Positions 26,376 to 34,978 of a stretch of DNA of 64,000 nucleotides are shown piece by piece. Position 1 is the stretch's first letter. The number at the start of each line of letters is the position of its first letter. The notes below the pieces were generated by a model, which saw only the letters and a program-made list of their open reading frames with translations, did no database searches and was not told the origin of the DNA. Source of the stretch: an uncultured Psychroserpens sp. (GTDB taxonomy: Bacteria > Bacteroidota > Bacteroidia > Flavobacteriales > Flavobacteriaceae); the NCBI GenBank assembly GCA_947488655.1, contig CANKZZ010000001.1, positions 620,001 through 684,000 on the forward strand, written 5' to 3'. The translations under genes and the position numbers were made by a program.

Positions 26376-27464
26376 TTATTGGGATTTTTTATTAAATGGT
26401 AAAAAGTAAAATATCATTGTCCAAACAAAAACTGCGTTAACTATAAATAGTGTGGTTCTATAATTGTATAGTACAATATAGATAGCAATATCTAATACCA
26501 TGAGTAGCATGAAAAAATTGGGTGTGTTTAGCAGTAGCCCTCTCAATGCGGTATGATTATAAACTGTTTTATCTTCTAATTTTAATGTTAGCCAATGCTT
26601 AGTCTCCACAGATAAAGGTATCCAGTTTTGTTTATGATCTTGGTCTAATATTTTAAAGAATCGTTTTAACAGTGTTAAGCTTTTAGCTTTAAAGTGAACC
26701 ATTAATTTATTCTTCGGAAAGTTTAAAAATGCCAACAAAATTAGCACCAATGATTCTAGAAAGTGACCAAATCTAAACGATGTTAGGGTAAATAATGTGG
26801 TATGAAAAATGATTATAAACCATAGTGTTGTAGAGCGAGTTCTTTTAAAAAGTATCATTACAGCTATAGCAAACTCTGTAAACATACCTATGTAAGATAA
26901 TATTTTAGCTAATACCATGTTTGGTAGTAACTCAGAAACATAAAGGTAAACCGGGTTTTCTCTACCACTACCTAACCATGTATCCATAAATGCGCCAGAC
27001 CACCAGTCTGCATCCAAAAATTTGTTAATAGAAGCCCCAAAATACACTAAACTTAGTTGTAATATTAAGAGATATGGTGGTTGTTTGTTATTAGATAAAC
27101 CTGCCAAAATAAGAGCACAAGCACAAATAAAAGTGTGATTAAAAAAAAGAGGTTTAGAGCCTAAGGTGTTTACTATAATTACCAATCCTATTGCAATACT
27201 TGCGGTTCTAACTTTAATATTAAAAAACAGGCAAAAAACGCCAAGTAATAATATCGCTTTTAAAGCGTAGTTAAAAAGATTAGGGTAGTTATGAAAATAG
27301 TCTAAAGCAGGAATAAACGGAATAAATGGGTCTGCAATTTTAAAGAAAATATGATGGGTCACTAATAGAATAACTAATAATTTACACATTAATAATACAT
27401 TTGCATGCATTTTTGTGCCTTCAAATTGAAACGGTCTAATTAAAAATGTTTTTAAATTGCTCAT
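26376..27464 (-). CDS. HTTM-like multi-spanning membrane protein
   Basis: 362 residues with about nine or ten hydrophobic helices. The segment LVYFGASINKFLDADWWSGAFMDTWLG near residue 140 resembles the HTTM / vitamin-K-dependent-carboxylase-like membrane family. The catalytic residues of true carboxylases cannot be confirmed. Its start overlaps the end of the upstream 113-aa gene by 4 bp (ATGA), so both are made together. Confidence 0.6.
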   Translation of the reverse strand: MSNLKTFLIRPFQFEGTKMHANVLLMCKLLVILLVTHHIFFKIADPFIPFIPALDYFHNYPNLFNYALKAILLLGVFCLFFNIKVRTASIAIGLVIIVNTLGSKPLFFNHTFICACALILAGLSNNKQPPYLLILQLSLVYFGASINKFLDADWWSGAFMDTWLGSGRENPVYLYVSELLPNMVLAKILSYIGMFTEFAIAVMILFKRTRSTTLWFIIIFHTTLFTLTSFRFGHFLESLVLILLAFLNFPKNKLMVHFKAKSLTLLKRFFKILDQDHKQNWIPLSVETKHWLTLKLEDKTVYNHTALRGLLLNTPNFFMLLMVLDIAIYIVLYNYRTTLFIVNAVFVWTMIFYFLPFNKKSQ

Positions 27465-27802
27465 CGTTTATAAATCCATTCTTTTTGTTGGTGACCATTG
27501 GTTTCATATTTAACGACGACTTGGGCATTGTCAGATTTTCCGTAGGTATCTTCATACTGAGAAATTAATGAAAATACATTATCAATAGATCGTTGTTCCC
27601 ATCCTTTCATTTTGTATTTGTAACGCGCTTCGGCTTCTTGTTGAGTTAAAGTTGTTCCGTCAATGGTTACAAAAGTTTCAAATAAAGTATGACTATCATA
27701 TGGAGCCCAACAGAAAAAACGCTCTGGTACAAAACGAGCATACACAATACCTCCTACTTGTAGCAAGAGAAAAGCAATTCCGAAGTAAAACCTAATTTTC
27801 AT
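27461..27802 (-). CDS. Unknown membrane-anchored 113-aa protein
   Basis: One N-terminal membrane helix or uncleaved signal (FYFGIAFLLLQVGGIVYARF) is followed by a polar outer domain of about 90 residues with several tryptophans and tyrosines and no cysteine pair. It overlaps the HTTM-like gene by 4 bp and probably works with it. Small partners like this are common next to HTTM proteins in Flavobacteriaceae, but I cannot name a family. Confidence 0.65.
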   Translation of the reverse strand: MKIRFYFGIAFLLLQVGGIVYARFVPERFFCWAPYDSHTLFETFVTIDGTTLTQQEAEARYKYKMKGWEQRSIDNVFSLISQYEDTYGKSDNAQVVVKYETNGHQQKEWIYKR

Positions 27803-27844
27803 AGGGTTTAAATCTACATGAAATAGAAATGAATATCAAGAAAA

Positions 27845-28705
27845 CTAGATAAAAGGCGCTTCTATAGGTAGTACTTTCACTTTTTTCTTGTCTATGTGAA
27901 AACGATCTCCATTAGATAAAATGTGAGTGCGCATATTAGTAAGAGACATTGGAGTCCCTTCTTTTAATACTTTATGATTATTATGTTTTATACGTCTGCC
28001 ATCAAAAATAATTACCATGCCAGAGCCTATGACGCGACATTTTTTGTCTTTGATAATCATACCAGTATCTTCGGCTAAACCAATACCAATTAAATTTGGA
28101 AACTGTGCAACAGCTTCAGATATTCTACCAAATCGTCCACGTTTAATAAAATGAGTGTCTATAATTAAACCAGGAACTAATCCTAAGCCTTTATACATGT
28201 TTACTGCTCCTTTAATAAAAGATTCTGCAGCACTACCACCTGCTATCATTTCTTGAGACATCATCATCGCGCCAGCACTTGTGCCAGCTACTACAAATCC
28301 TTTTTCGTTTTTGTAGCGGTCTTTAATGATTTCATGAATTTTAGTGCCACCAATTTTATTAGTAATCTTAGATTGATCACCTCCAGAAAACATGATACAG
28401 TTAGCAGCTTTTATTAATTCTATAGATTCTTTTTTTTCAGAATCTTTCTTGCTTCTAATATCTAAAACAGTAACATTTTTACAGCCTAAAGTAGAAAACG
28501 CTTCTAAGTAATTCTCGCCAACTTCTACAGGAATACTTGATGCTGTGGGTATTACAACAATGTTTGCATCTGTTCCTCCTGCTTCTCTTACAACATGAAA
28601 TAAAATCCCTTCATCAATAAACTCTAAAGTGTATTGTTCACTGTCCTCTATTCCTTTATCTTCATTTCCACCAATGGGTATTAGTGTTCCTTTATTCTTC
28701 AGCAT
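27845..28705 (-). CDS. cphB: Cyanophycinase
   Basis: 286 residues of the S51-like serine exopeptidase family that trims cyanophycin to beta-Asp-Arg dipeptides. The nucleophile elbow is GTSAGAMMMS (Ser143), preceded by MFSGGDQSKI; GLAEDTGMII near residue 210 is also typical. No signal peptide, so it is the intracellular form. It is divergent from cphA with 107 bp between the two starts. A -7-like TATTTTTG lies at 28734-28741 on the minus strand. Confidence 0.92.
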   Translation of the reverse strand: MLKNKGTLIPIGGNEDKGIEDSEQYTLEFIDEGILFHVVREAGGTDANIVVIPTASSIPVEVGENYLEAFSTLGCKNVTVLDIRSKKDSEKKESIELIKAANCIMFSGGDQSKITNKIGGTKIHEIIKDRYKNEKGFVVAGTSAGAMMMSQEMIAGGSAAESFIKGAVNMYKGLGLVPGLIIDTHFIKRGRFGRISEAVAQFPNLIGIGLAEDTGMIIKDKKCRVIGSGMVIIFDGRRIKHNNHKVLKEGTPMSLTNMRTHILSNGDRFHIDKKKVKVLPIEAPFI

Positions 28706-28733
28706 AAAATCTTTCTGTTGTTATAATATTGGG

Positions 28734-28741
28734 CAAAAATA
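28734..28741 (-). promoter_or_regulatory. Candidate -7 element of cphB
   Basis: The minus strand reads TATTTTTG, 28 bp before the cphB start, in the cphA-cphB divergent region. No good -33 element is seen. Confidence 0.4.
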
Positions 28742-28812
28742 AACTAAATTTTCTATTGAAAAATGCTATATTTATAATCTTTCACTTTAAACTAGAATTA
28801 AAACCAACCAAT

Positions 28813-31452
28813 ATGAAAATACGCGAAATAAATGCAATGAGAGGGCCAAATTATTGGTCTGTAAGACGACATAAACTTATTGTAATGGTTTTGGATTTAG
28901 AAGAAATGGAAGAGCGACCGTCCAATAAAGTAGATGGTTTTTCTGAGCGATTAAAAGCAATGTTTCCGTCTATGTTTTCTCATCGTTGTTCTGAAGGCTG
29001 TGAAGGTGGCTTTTTTATGCGTGTTGATGAAGGTACTTGGATGGGTCACGTTATTGAGCATATTGCATTAGAAATACAAACTCTAGCAGGAATGGATACT
29101 GGTTTTGGGAGAACACGTGGTTATGGCGAAGAAGGTGTTTACAATGTTGTATTCTCATATATGGAAGAAAGCGTTGGACGTTATGCAGCAAAATCTGCTG
29201 TTAGAATTTGTGAGGCATTAATAAGTGGAGATACGTATGATTTGGAAGAAGATATTCAAGAAATGCGAGAACTTCGGGAAGCTGACCGATTAGGACCAAG
29301 TACGGGATCTATAGTAGAAGAGGCTGAGGCTAGAGGTATACCTTGGATTAGACTTAATAAATATTCCTTATGCCAATTAGGCTATGGTGCCAATCAAAAA
29401 CGTATTCAAGCTACAGTTACAAGTGAGACAAGTAGTATTGGAGTTGAGTTAGCATGTGATAAAGAAGATACTAAATATCTATTAGAGCAAGCTGAGGTAG
29501 AAGTGCCAAGAGGAGATATTATTAGACGTGAGCGTAGTTTAGAAGACGCTTGCAGGTATGTTGGTTATCCGTTGGTAATTAAACCTATTGATGGCAATCA
29601 TGGTCGTGGTATAACGGTAGACATTCAAAATTACGAAGATGCTTTAACAGCATTTCATCACGCAAAAGAGAGCTCTCGAAGTGGCGCAATTATAGTAGAA
29701 AAATTTATTGTTGGACAAGATTATAGATTATTAGTAATTAATAATGTTTTAGTTGCAGGCGCAATTAGAACACCTGCTCATGTTATAGGAGATGGGAAAT
29801 CTACAGTGCAAGAATTAATTGATAAAGTTAACAGTGACCCTCGTCGTGGATTTGGTCACGAAAATGTTTTAACTAAGATAACCGTTAACGAATTAACGCA
29901 AACTATAATAAAAGATGCAGGTTATACTCTCGAGTCTGTAATTGCAGATAGAGAACAACTAATTTTAAAAGATACAGCAAATTTAAGTACAGGCGGAACA
30001 GCAGAAGATATTACAGATATAATTCATCCTGCAAATGTGAGTATGGCAGAACGAATTTCTAAAATTATCGATTTAGATATCTGCGGAATTGATATAATGA
30101 CCACAGATATTTCTAAACCGCTTTCTGAAACAGGAGGAGCTGTTCTCGAGGTAAATGCAGGTCCAGGATTTAGAATGCATTTAGCACCAACATCTGGATT
30201 GCCTAGAAACGTGGCAGCTCCAGTTATAGATAAGCTATTTCCACAAAAAGGAGATACAGGTCGTATACCAATTATTGCAACCTCTGGAACAAACGGAAAA
30301 ACTACAACAACCCGTTTAATTGCTCATATAGCCAAAATGAAAGGTTATCGTGTTGGGTATACTACAAGTGATGGAGTATATATTCAAAATAGATTATTAA
30401 TGACTGGAGATTGTACAGGTCCTGCAAGTGCAGAGTTTGTGCTTAAAGATCCAACTGTAAATTTTGCAGTATTAGAGTGTGCAAGAGGTGGATTATTACG
30501 TGCAGGTCTAGGTTTTAAAAAATGTGATGTTGCAGTAGTCACTAATGTGGCAGAAGATCATTTGGGTCTAAAAGGTATTCATACCATAGAGCAATTGGCC
30601 AAAGTAAAAGCGGTTGTTCCAGAAACTGTCTTGCCAGATGGTTATGCTATTTTAAATGCCGATGATGATTTGGTATACGATATGCGTCGCAATGTAGAGT
30701 GTAATGTTGCCTTATTTTCTATGGATGAGAATAACCCTAGAATTAAAGCATTACAACGCTTAAATGGTATAACTGCGGTTTATGAAAATGGATGGGTAAC
30801 AATTTGCAGAGGCGAATGGAAAATGCGATTAATGAAAGCAGAGAGTATCCCACTTACGTACGGAGGAAAAGCTAAATTTATGATTCAAAATGTACTTGCT
30901 GCTGTACTTGCTGCGCATGTACAAGGCATTAGTATAGAAGATATGAAAGCAGGTTTAGAAACCTTTATACCTTCGGCAGCTCAAACACCAGGTCGTTTAA
31001 ATATGTTTGAATTTAACGACTTTACGATTCTATTAGATTATGCTCATAACCCAGCAGGAATGAGAGCGCTCCAAAAATTTACAGATGAGTTAGATTATAC
31101 TGTTAAAGTTGGTATCATAGCAGGAATTGGAGATAGAAGAGTAGAAGATAATAATGAGATGGGTTCTATTGCAGCCGAAATGTTTGACGAAATTATTATA
31201 CGACAAGACAAACGTCTTCGTGGTAAAACAGAAGAGGAGCTTATTAAAATGTTAGATGATGGTATTAAGATGAAGGATCCTAATAAGAAAACAACTATTA
31301 TTCCTTCAGAAAAAGAAGCTATTACATTTGCAGTTAAAAATGCGGTTAAAGGTTCTTTAATTATATTATGCAGTGACGTTATTCCTGATGCTTTAGATTT
31401 AGTCAAGAAATTTAAAGAGCAAGAAGCTACTGGAGAATTGAAATTTGATTAG
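28813..31452 (+). CDS. cphA: Cyanophycin synthetase
   Basis: 879 residues from the ATG at 28813 (MKIREINAMRGPNYWSV), the conserved CphA N-terminus; the frame is open for 28 more codons upstream but that part is not CphA-like. The N-domain is followed by an ATP-grasp domain (about 220-480: PLVIKPIDGNHGRGI, IVEKFIVGQDYRLL) that adds Asp, and a Mur-ligase-like domain (P-loop TSGTNGKTTTT near 490) that adds Arg. Together they build the nitrogen store multi-L-arginyl-poly-L-aspartate from ATP, Asp and Arg. Confidence 0.95.
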   Translation: MKIREINAMRGPNYWSVRRHKLIVMVLDLEEMEERPSNKVDGFSERLKAMFPSMFSHRCSEGCEGGFFMRVDEGTWMGHVIEHIALEIQTLAGMDTGFGRTRGYGEEGVYNVVFSYMEESVGRYAAKSAVRICEALISGDTYDLEEDIQEMRELREADRLGPSTGSIVEEAEARGIPWIRLNKYSLCQLGYGANQKRIQATVTSETSSIGVELACDKEDTKYLLEQAEVEVPRGDIIRRERSLEDACRYVGYPLVIKPIDGNHGRGITVDIQNYEDALTAFHHAKESSRSGAIIVEKFIVGQDYRLLVINNVLVAGAIRTPAHVIGDGKSTVQELIDKVNSDPRRGFGHENVLTKITVNELTQTIIKDAGYTLESVIADREQLILKDTANLSTGGTAEDITDIIHPANVSMAERISKIIDLDICGIDIMTTDISKPLSETGGAVLEVNAGPGFRMHLAPTSGLPRNVAAPVIDKLFPQKGDTGRIPIIATSGTNGKTTTTRLIAHIAKMKGYRVGYTTSDGVYIQNRLLMTGDCTGPASAEFVLKDPTVNFAVLECARGGLLRAGLGFKKCDVAVVTNVAEDHLGLKGIHTIEQLAKVKAVVPETVLPDGYAILNADDDLVYDMRRNVECNVALFSMDENNPRIKALQRLNGITAVYENGWVTICRGEWKMRLMKAESIPLTYGGKAKFMIQNVLAAVLAAHVQGISIEDMKAGLETFIPSAAQTPGRLNMFEFNDFTILLDYAHNPAGMRALQKFTDELDYTVKVGIIAGIGDRRVEDNNEMGSIAAEMFDEIIIRQDKRLRGKTEEELIKMLDDGIKMKDPNKKTTIIPSEKEAITFAVKNAVKGSLIILCSDVIPDALDLVKKFKEQEATGELKFD

Positions 31453-31466
31453 TGTAAATATTAACC

Positions 31467-31505
31467 AAAAAAAATCCGAAACTTGCGTTTCGGATTTTTT
31501 TTTTT
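31467..31505 (+). terminator. Terminator of cphA
   Basis: A 12-bp perfect stem (31471-31482 with 31487-31498), 4-base loop and a run of Ts reaching 31505. It lies 15 bp after the cphA stop and could also serve the convergent small gene. Confidence 0.9.
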
Positions 31506-31521
31506 ATGCTTTATAAATTGA

Positions 31522-31794
31522 TTAGCAAAGTTTAACAGTCTTAAGTTTAATTTGTAAACTCTTTCTGTAAGCTTTAATACTAATGATTTCGGTACTTTTT
31601 TTTCTGTTTATTTTTAAAACCTTTGCTTTCATTGCAGAACTTGCTGCAGTTTCTACTTTTATAGTTTGAGATTCAACTGTTATTTCAGTTATAATCTCTG
31701 TAGTATTAGCATTTTTATTACTCTCATTAACTACCTGTCCAAATGAAAGAATAGGTAATAATGTAAAGGCTAAAATTGTTAATACTTTTTTCAT
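31522..31794 (-). CDS. Small exported protein, paralogue A
   Basis: 90 residues with a signal peptide (MKKVLTILAFTLLPILSFGQ). The mature part begins variable and acidic, then becomes strongly basic: TAASSAMKAKVLKINRKKST, IISIKAYRKSLQIK, and ends KTVKLC. The next gene on the same strand encodes a close paralogue with an almost identical C-terminal 40 residues and the same final cysteine. Function unknown. Confidence 0.7.
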   Translation of the reverse strand: MKKVLTILAFTLLPILSFGQVVNESNKNANTTEIITEITVESQTIKVETAASSAMKAKVLKINRKKSTEIISIKAYRKSLQIKLKTVKLC

Positions 31795-32093
31795 AATAAT
31801 TGTGCATTTGTTTTAAACTCATGGCAAAGAAACACCACATTGCTTCTCACAATTAATATTTTGGCTAAAACGATAGATTTTTAGTTAAGTGGAATGTTAA
31901 TGTAAAAAATGACGATGAAATACATAATAATTGCTTAAGAACCAGCAATTAAACTAAAGGTTAACTACATATTAATTTTATAATATGTGTTCTAACCTCA
32001 ATTTTCTTGCAGCGTCAACAATTAGTTGTAGCACATAATATTTAATATTGGATAGTAATGTATAATTTAATCCAAAATATTAAAATTGAAATA
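31795..32093. other. 299-bp spacer between the small paralogues
   Basis: AT-rich, no coding frame. It holds the presumed promoter of paralogue A (minus strand TTTCTTTG just before its leader, shared with paralogue B) and a weak hairpin (31928-31935 with 31944-31951). Confidence 0.4.
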
Positions 32094-32357
32094 TTAGCAA
32101 AGTTTAACTGTCTTTACTTTTATCTGTAAACTTTTTCTATAAGCTTTGATACTTATAATTTCAGTACTTTTTTTTCTGTCTATTTTCAAAACTTTAGCTC
32201 TCATAGATGTGCTAGCTGCAGTTTCTTTCTTAATGTCTTTACTTTCTAGTGTTTTTTCGATTACAGTATCATTATTTTTGATAACTTCATTGTTTTCCTG
32301 TCCCATAGAAAGGATAGGTAATAATGTCAAGGCTAAAATTGTTAATACTTTTTTCAT
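32094..32357 (-). CDS. Small exported protein, paralogue B
   Basis: 87 residues from the ATG at 32355-32357, which gives a signal peptide (MKKVLTILALTLLPILSMGQ) matching paralogue A; the frame is open 16 codons further but those are not signal-like. After a variable acidic stretch, the basic C-terminus (MRAKVLKIDRKKSTEIIS and onwards to KTVKLC) is nearly the same as in A. Both leaders share GTTTCTTTG upstream, so they are likely co-regulated. Confidence 0.7.
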   Translation of the reverse strand: MKKVLTILALTLLPILSMGQENNEVIKNNDTVIEKTLESKDIKKETAASTSMRAKVLKIDRKKSTEIISIKAYRKSLQIKVKTVKLC

Positions 32358-32530
32358 AATCGTCGAGGGATTTGTTGTTATAATCATTTCAAAGAAACGT
32401 AACATTACGGTTGATGATGAATATAATAGTTGAAACTGGTAGATTACTAGATGAGTTGAAATCGTTAGTAGAAAACATCGACGAAATACATAAATGTGGC
32501 TCGCAGCCCAATAAAACTGTTAAGGATTAA

Positions 32531-33943
32531 ATGACAAATTATACAGATAACACGTATTTAGAACTTTTTAAATCACAAAAAGCTAATCAATTTAAAATTG
32601 GTAAAATGACCTATAAGCAGCGTTTAAAAAAACTCAAATCGCTACAAATTGCTTTAGAGAAAACATATAAACAACAACTTAGAGATGCATTATATAAGGA
32701 TTTTAAAAAACCACAGTTAGAGGTCGATCTTACCGAAATCTATCCAGTAATAGACGAAATTAGGTTTATAAGAAAACATTTAAAATCATGGTTAAAAAAT
32801 CAAAAGGTAGACACGCCAATTTCTTTATTAGGTAGCTCTTCTTGGATAAAAAATGAACCTAAAGGTGTTTGTTTAATTATATCACCATGGAATTTTCCTG
32901 TAAATTTAACCTTTGGCCCATTAGTCTCTGCAATCGCAGCAGGTAATACAGTTATTTTAAAACCCAGTGAAATGACACCTCACACATCTAAAGTGATGTC
33001 AAATATTGTGAGTCACCTTTTTTCAAATGATGAAGTTGCACTTATTGAGGGAGAAGTTGAGGTGTCTACAGAGTTGCTCAAATTGCCATTTAATCATATC
33101 TTTTTTACAGGCTCACCTCAAGTTGGTAAGATTGTTATGAAAGCAGCTTCTGCTCATCTAACATCTGTAACTTTAGAATTGGGTGGGAAGTCACCTGTAA
33201 TTATTGATGATAATTCAAATCTTGATAATGCGGTTAAGAAAATTATCTTCGGAAAATTTCTAAACGCAGGTCAAACTTGCATCGCACCAGATTATGTACT
33301 TATTCACGAATCGCTGACATCTAATTTTGTTGCTGCATTTAAAAAACATTTAAAAGATTTTTATTCTGAAGACCCTTCACAATCAAATTCCTTCGGAAGG
33401 ATTGTAAATCAAAAACATTTTAAGAGATTACAAAACTATCTGGATGATGCAAGAAATAGACATGCAGATATTGCTATTGGCGGAATTTCCGAAGAAAATG
33501 AAAATTATATAGAACCTACTGTTGTATTTGATGCTCCCGAAGAAAGCGAATTAATGCAGAATGAAATTTTCGGACCCATACTTCCTGTAAAGACTTACAG
33601 CTCAATTTCTGAAGTTTTAGATTACATTAATTCAAAAGAAAAACCTTTGGCACTTTACATTTTTAGTAATGATAATAAACGAGTTACTGAGATTATAAAT
33701 AATACACGAGCAGGAAGTACATGTGTTAATCATAATCTGCTCCAGTTCTTAAATCATAATTTACCATTTGGAGGTTCTAATAATAGCGGTATAGGAAAAT
33801 CTCATGGCTATTTTGGGTTTTTAGAATTCACCAATCAACGTTCTGTATTAAAACAACATACTTTAGGAGCTGTTGATTTATTAAAACCGCCTTATACCAA
33901 TTTTAAACAAAAGCTAGTAGATTTAACGATTAAGTGGTTTTAA
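32531..33943 (+). CDS. Aldehyde dehydrogenase (ALDH3-like)
   Basis: 470 residues. NAD(P)-dependent oxidation of aldehydes to acids. The nucleotide-binding motif (SPWNFPVNL and FTGSPQVGK), general-base Glu in LELGGKSP and catalytic Cys in GQTCIAPDY are present. Length and the C-terminal hydrophobic-basic tail fit class-3 aldehyde dehydrogenases acting on fatty or aromatic aldehydes. Its stop overlaps the convergent glycosylasparaginase stop by 4 bp. Confidence 0.9.
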   Translation: MTNYTDNTYLELFKSQKANQFKIGKMTYKQRLKKLKSLQIALEKTYKQQLRDALYKDFKKPQLEVDLTEIYPVIDEIRFIRKHLKSWLKNQKVDTPISLLGSSSWIKNEPKGVCLIISPWNFPVNLTFGPLVSAIAAGNTVILKPSEMTPHTSKVMSNIVSHLFSNDEVALIEGEVEVSTELLKLPFNHIFFTGSPQVGKIVMKAASAHLTSVTLELGGKSPVIIDDNSNLDNAVKKIIFGKFLNAGQTCIAPDYVLIHESLTSNFVAAFKKHLKDFYSEDPSQSNSFGRIVNQKHFKRLQNYLDDARNRHADIAIGGISEENENYIEPTVVFDAPEESELMQNEIFGPILPVKTYSSISEVLDYINSKEKPLALYIFSNDNKRVTEIINNTRAGSTCVNHNLLQFLNHNLPFGGSNNSGIGKSHGYFGFLEFTNQRSVLKQHTLGAVDLLKPPYTNFKQKLVDLTIKWF

Positions 33944-34941
33944 GCTTTATCAAAATAATCTGAATGTACGTTTTCATTTTTTCCATCCTGATATTTCATA
34001 TAGGTGAAACCTTTATGTATGCAATAAGAACCAGTTTCACCAGCTTTATTAATAGCAATATAGGCGATTTGAAAATCTTTATAACGATCATTTTTGCTCG
34101 TAATACGATTTACAGCTTCAACACAGGCATCTTGAGGTGACATGCCATTTCTCATTAATTCAACAATTAGAAAACTTCCAACAGTCTTTAAAACCTCTTC
34201 ACCCATTCCTGTAGCAACTGCACCTCCTATTTCGTTATCAATAAATAAACCAGAGCCAATTATAGGAGAGTCACCTACACGACCTTTCATTTTATATGAT
34301 AATCCAGAAGTGGTACATGCACCAGCAATATCCCCATCCTTATCCATACAAAGCATACCAATAGTGTCATGGTTTTCAATATTAATTAGAGGTTTGTATT
34401 CTGGCGATTCTAACCACTTTTCCCATGCTTTTTTTGAGGCATCGGTTAAAAGTTGATCTTTTTCAAACCCTTGTCTATAGGCAAATTCTTCGGCACCTTT
34501 GGAAGCCAAAATAACATGCGGAGTTTCTGTCATAACGCGTTTGGCTAATTCTGCTACATTTGTGATGTTCTCCACACATAACACAGATCCGCAATCACCA
34601 TTACTATCCATAACGCAGGCATCTAATGTGACGTTGCCTTCTCTATCTGGCGCGCCACCTTTGCCAACTGTTGTGTTTTTTAAATTCTCCTCTTCAACCT
34701 CAACGCCAGAAATCGCTGCATCAAGTGCTTTTACACCTTTGCTCAACTCTTCTCCTGCTTTAGCATTGGCATTTGCAAAACCCCAAGTACATATTGCAAT
34801 AGGAGTATTTTGAGTTTTAGTTTTCATTGTCGCTTCTTTTTTTTCTTCGGAAGGCGTATCTGCACAACCCGTTAATGTTTTGCCTATAGCCAGTCCAGCA
34901 CCAGTTAGAGCTGCATTTCTAATAAATTGTCGTCTTTTCAT
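33940..34941 (-). CDS. N4-(beta-N-acetylglucosaminyl)-L-asparaginase, exported
   Basis: 333 residues of the glycosylasparaginase (Ntn) family, which removes Asn from the GlcNAc stub left by N-glycan digestion. The predicted self-cleavage site is NHDTIGML with Thr193 as nucleophile; GRVGDSPIIGSG follows. The N-terminus has a twin-arginine motif (KRRQFIRN) and a lipobox-like TLTGC (Cys26), so it is exported through Tat, perhaps as a lipoprotein. It is next to a sugar transporter and GH92 on the same strand. Confidence 0.88.
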   Translation of the reverse strand: MKRRQFIRNAALTGAGLAIGKTLTGCADTPSEEKKEATMKTKTQNTPIAICTWGFANANAKAGEELSKGVKALDAAISGVEVEEENLKNTTVGKGGAPDREGNVTLDACVMDSNGDCGSVLCVENITNVAELAKRVMTETPHVILASKGAEEFAYRQGFEKDQLLTDASKKAWEKWLESPEYKPLINIENHDTIGMLCMDKDGDIAGACTTSGLSYKMKGRVGDSPIIGSGLFIDNEIGGAVATGMGEEVLKTVGSFLIVELMRNGMSPQDACVEAVNRITSKNDRYKDFQIAYIAINKAGETGSYCIHKGFTYMKYQDGKNENVHSDYFDKA

Positions 34942-34978
34942 CTAAAACATTTTTACAATTTTGACACCTAAATTATAA

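Noticed and set aside
32041-32090. AT-rich inverted repeat after paralogue B as a terminator
   Set aside because: The arms (TTTAATATTGGAT with its near-complement) contain a bulge, are almost all A/T and lack a clear T run; too weak to call.
25438-34941. The two asparaginase-family genes as a recent duplication
   Set aside because: They belong to different branches: one cytoplasmic isoaspartyl peptidase, one Tat-exported glycosylasparaginase, with little sequence in common outside the processing site.
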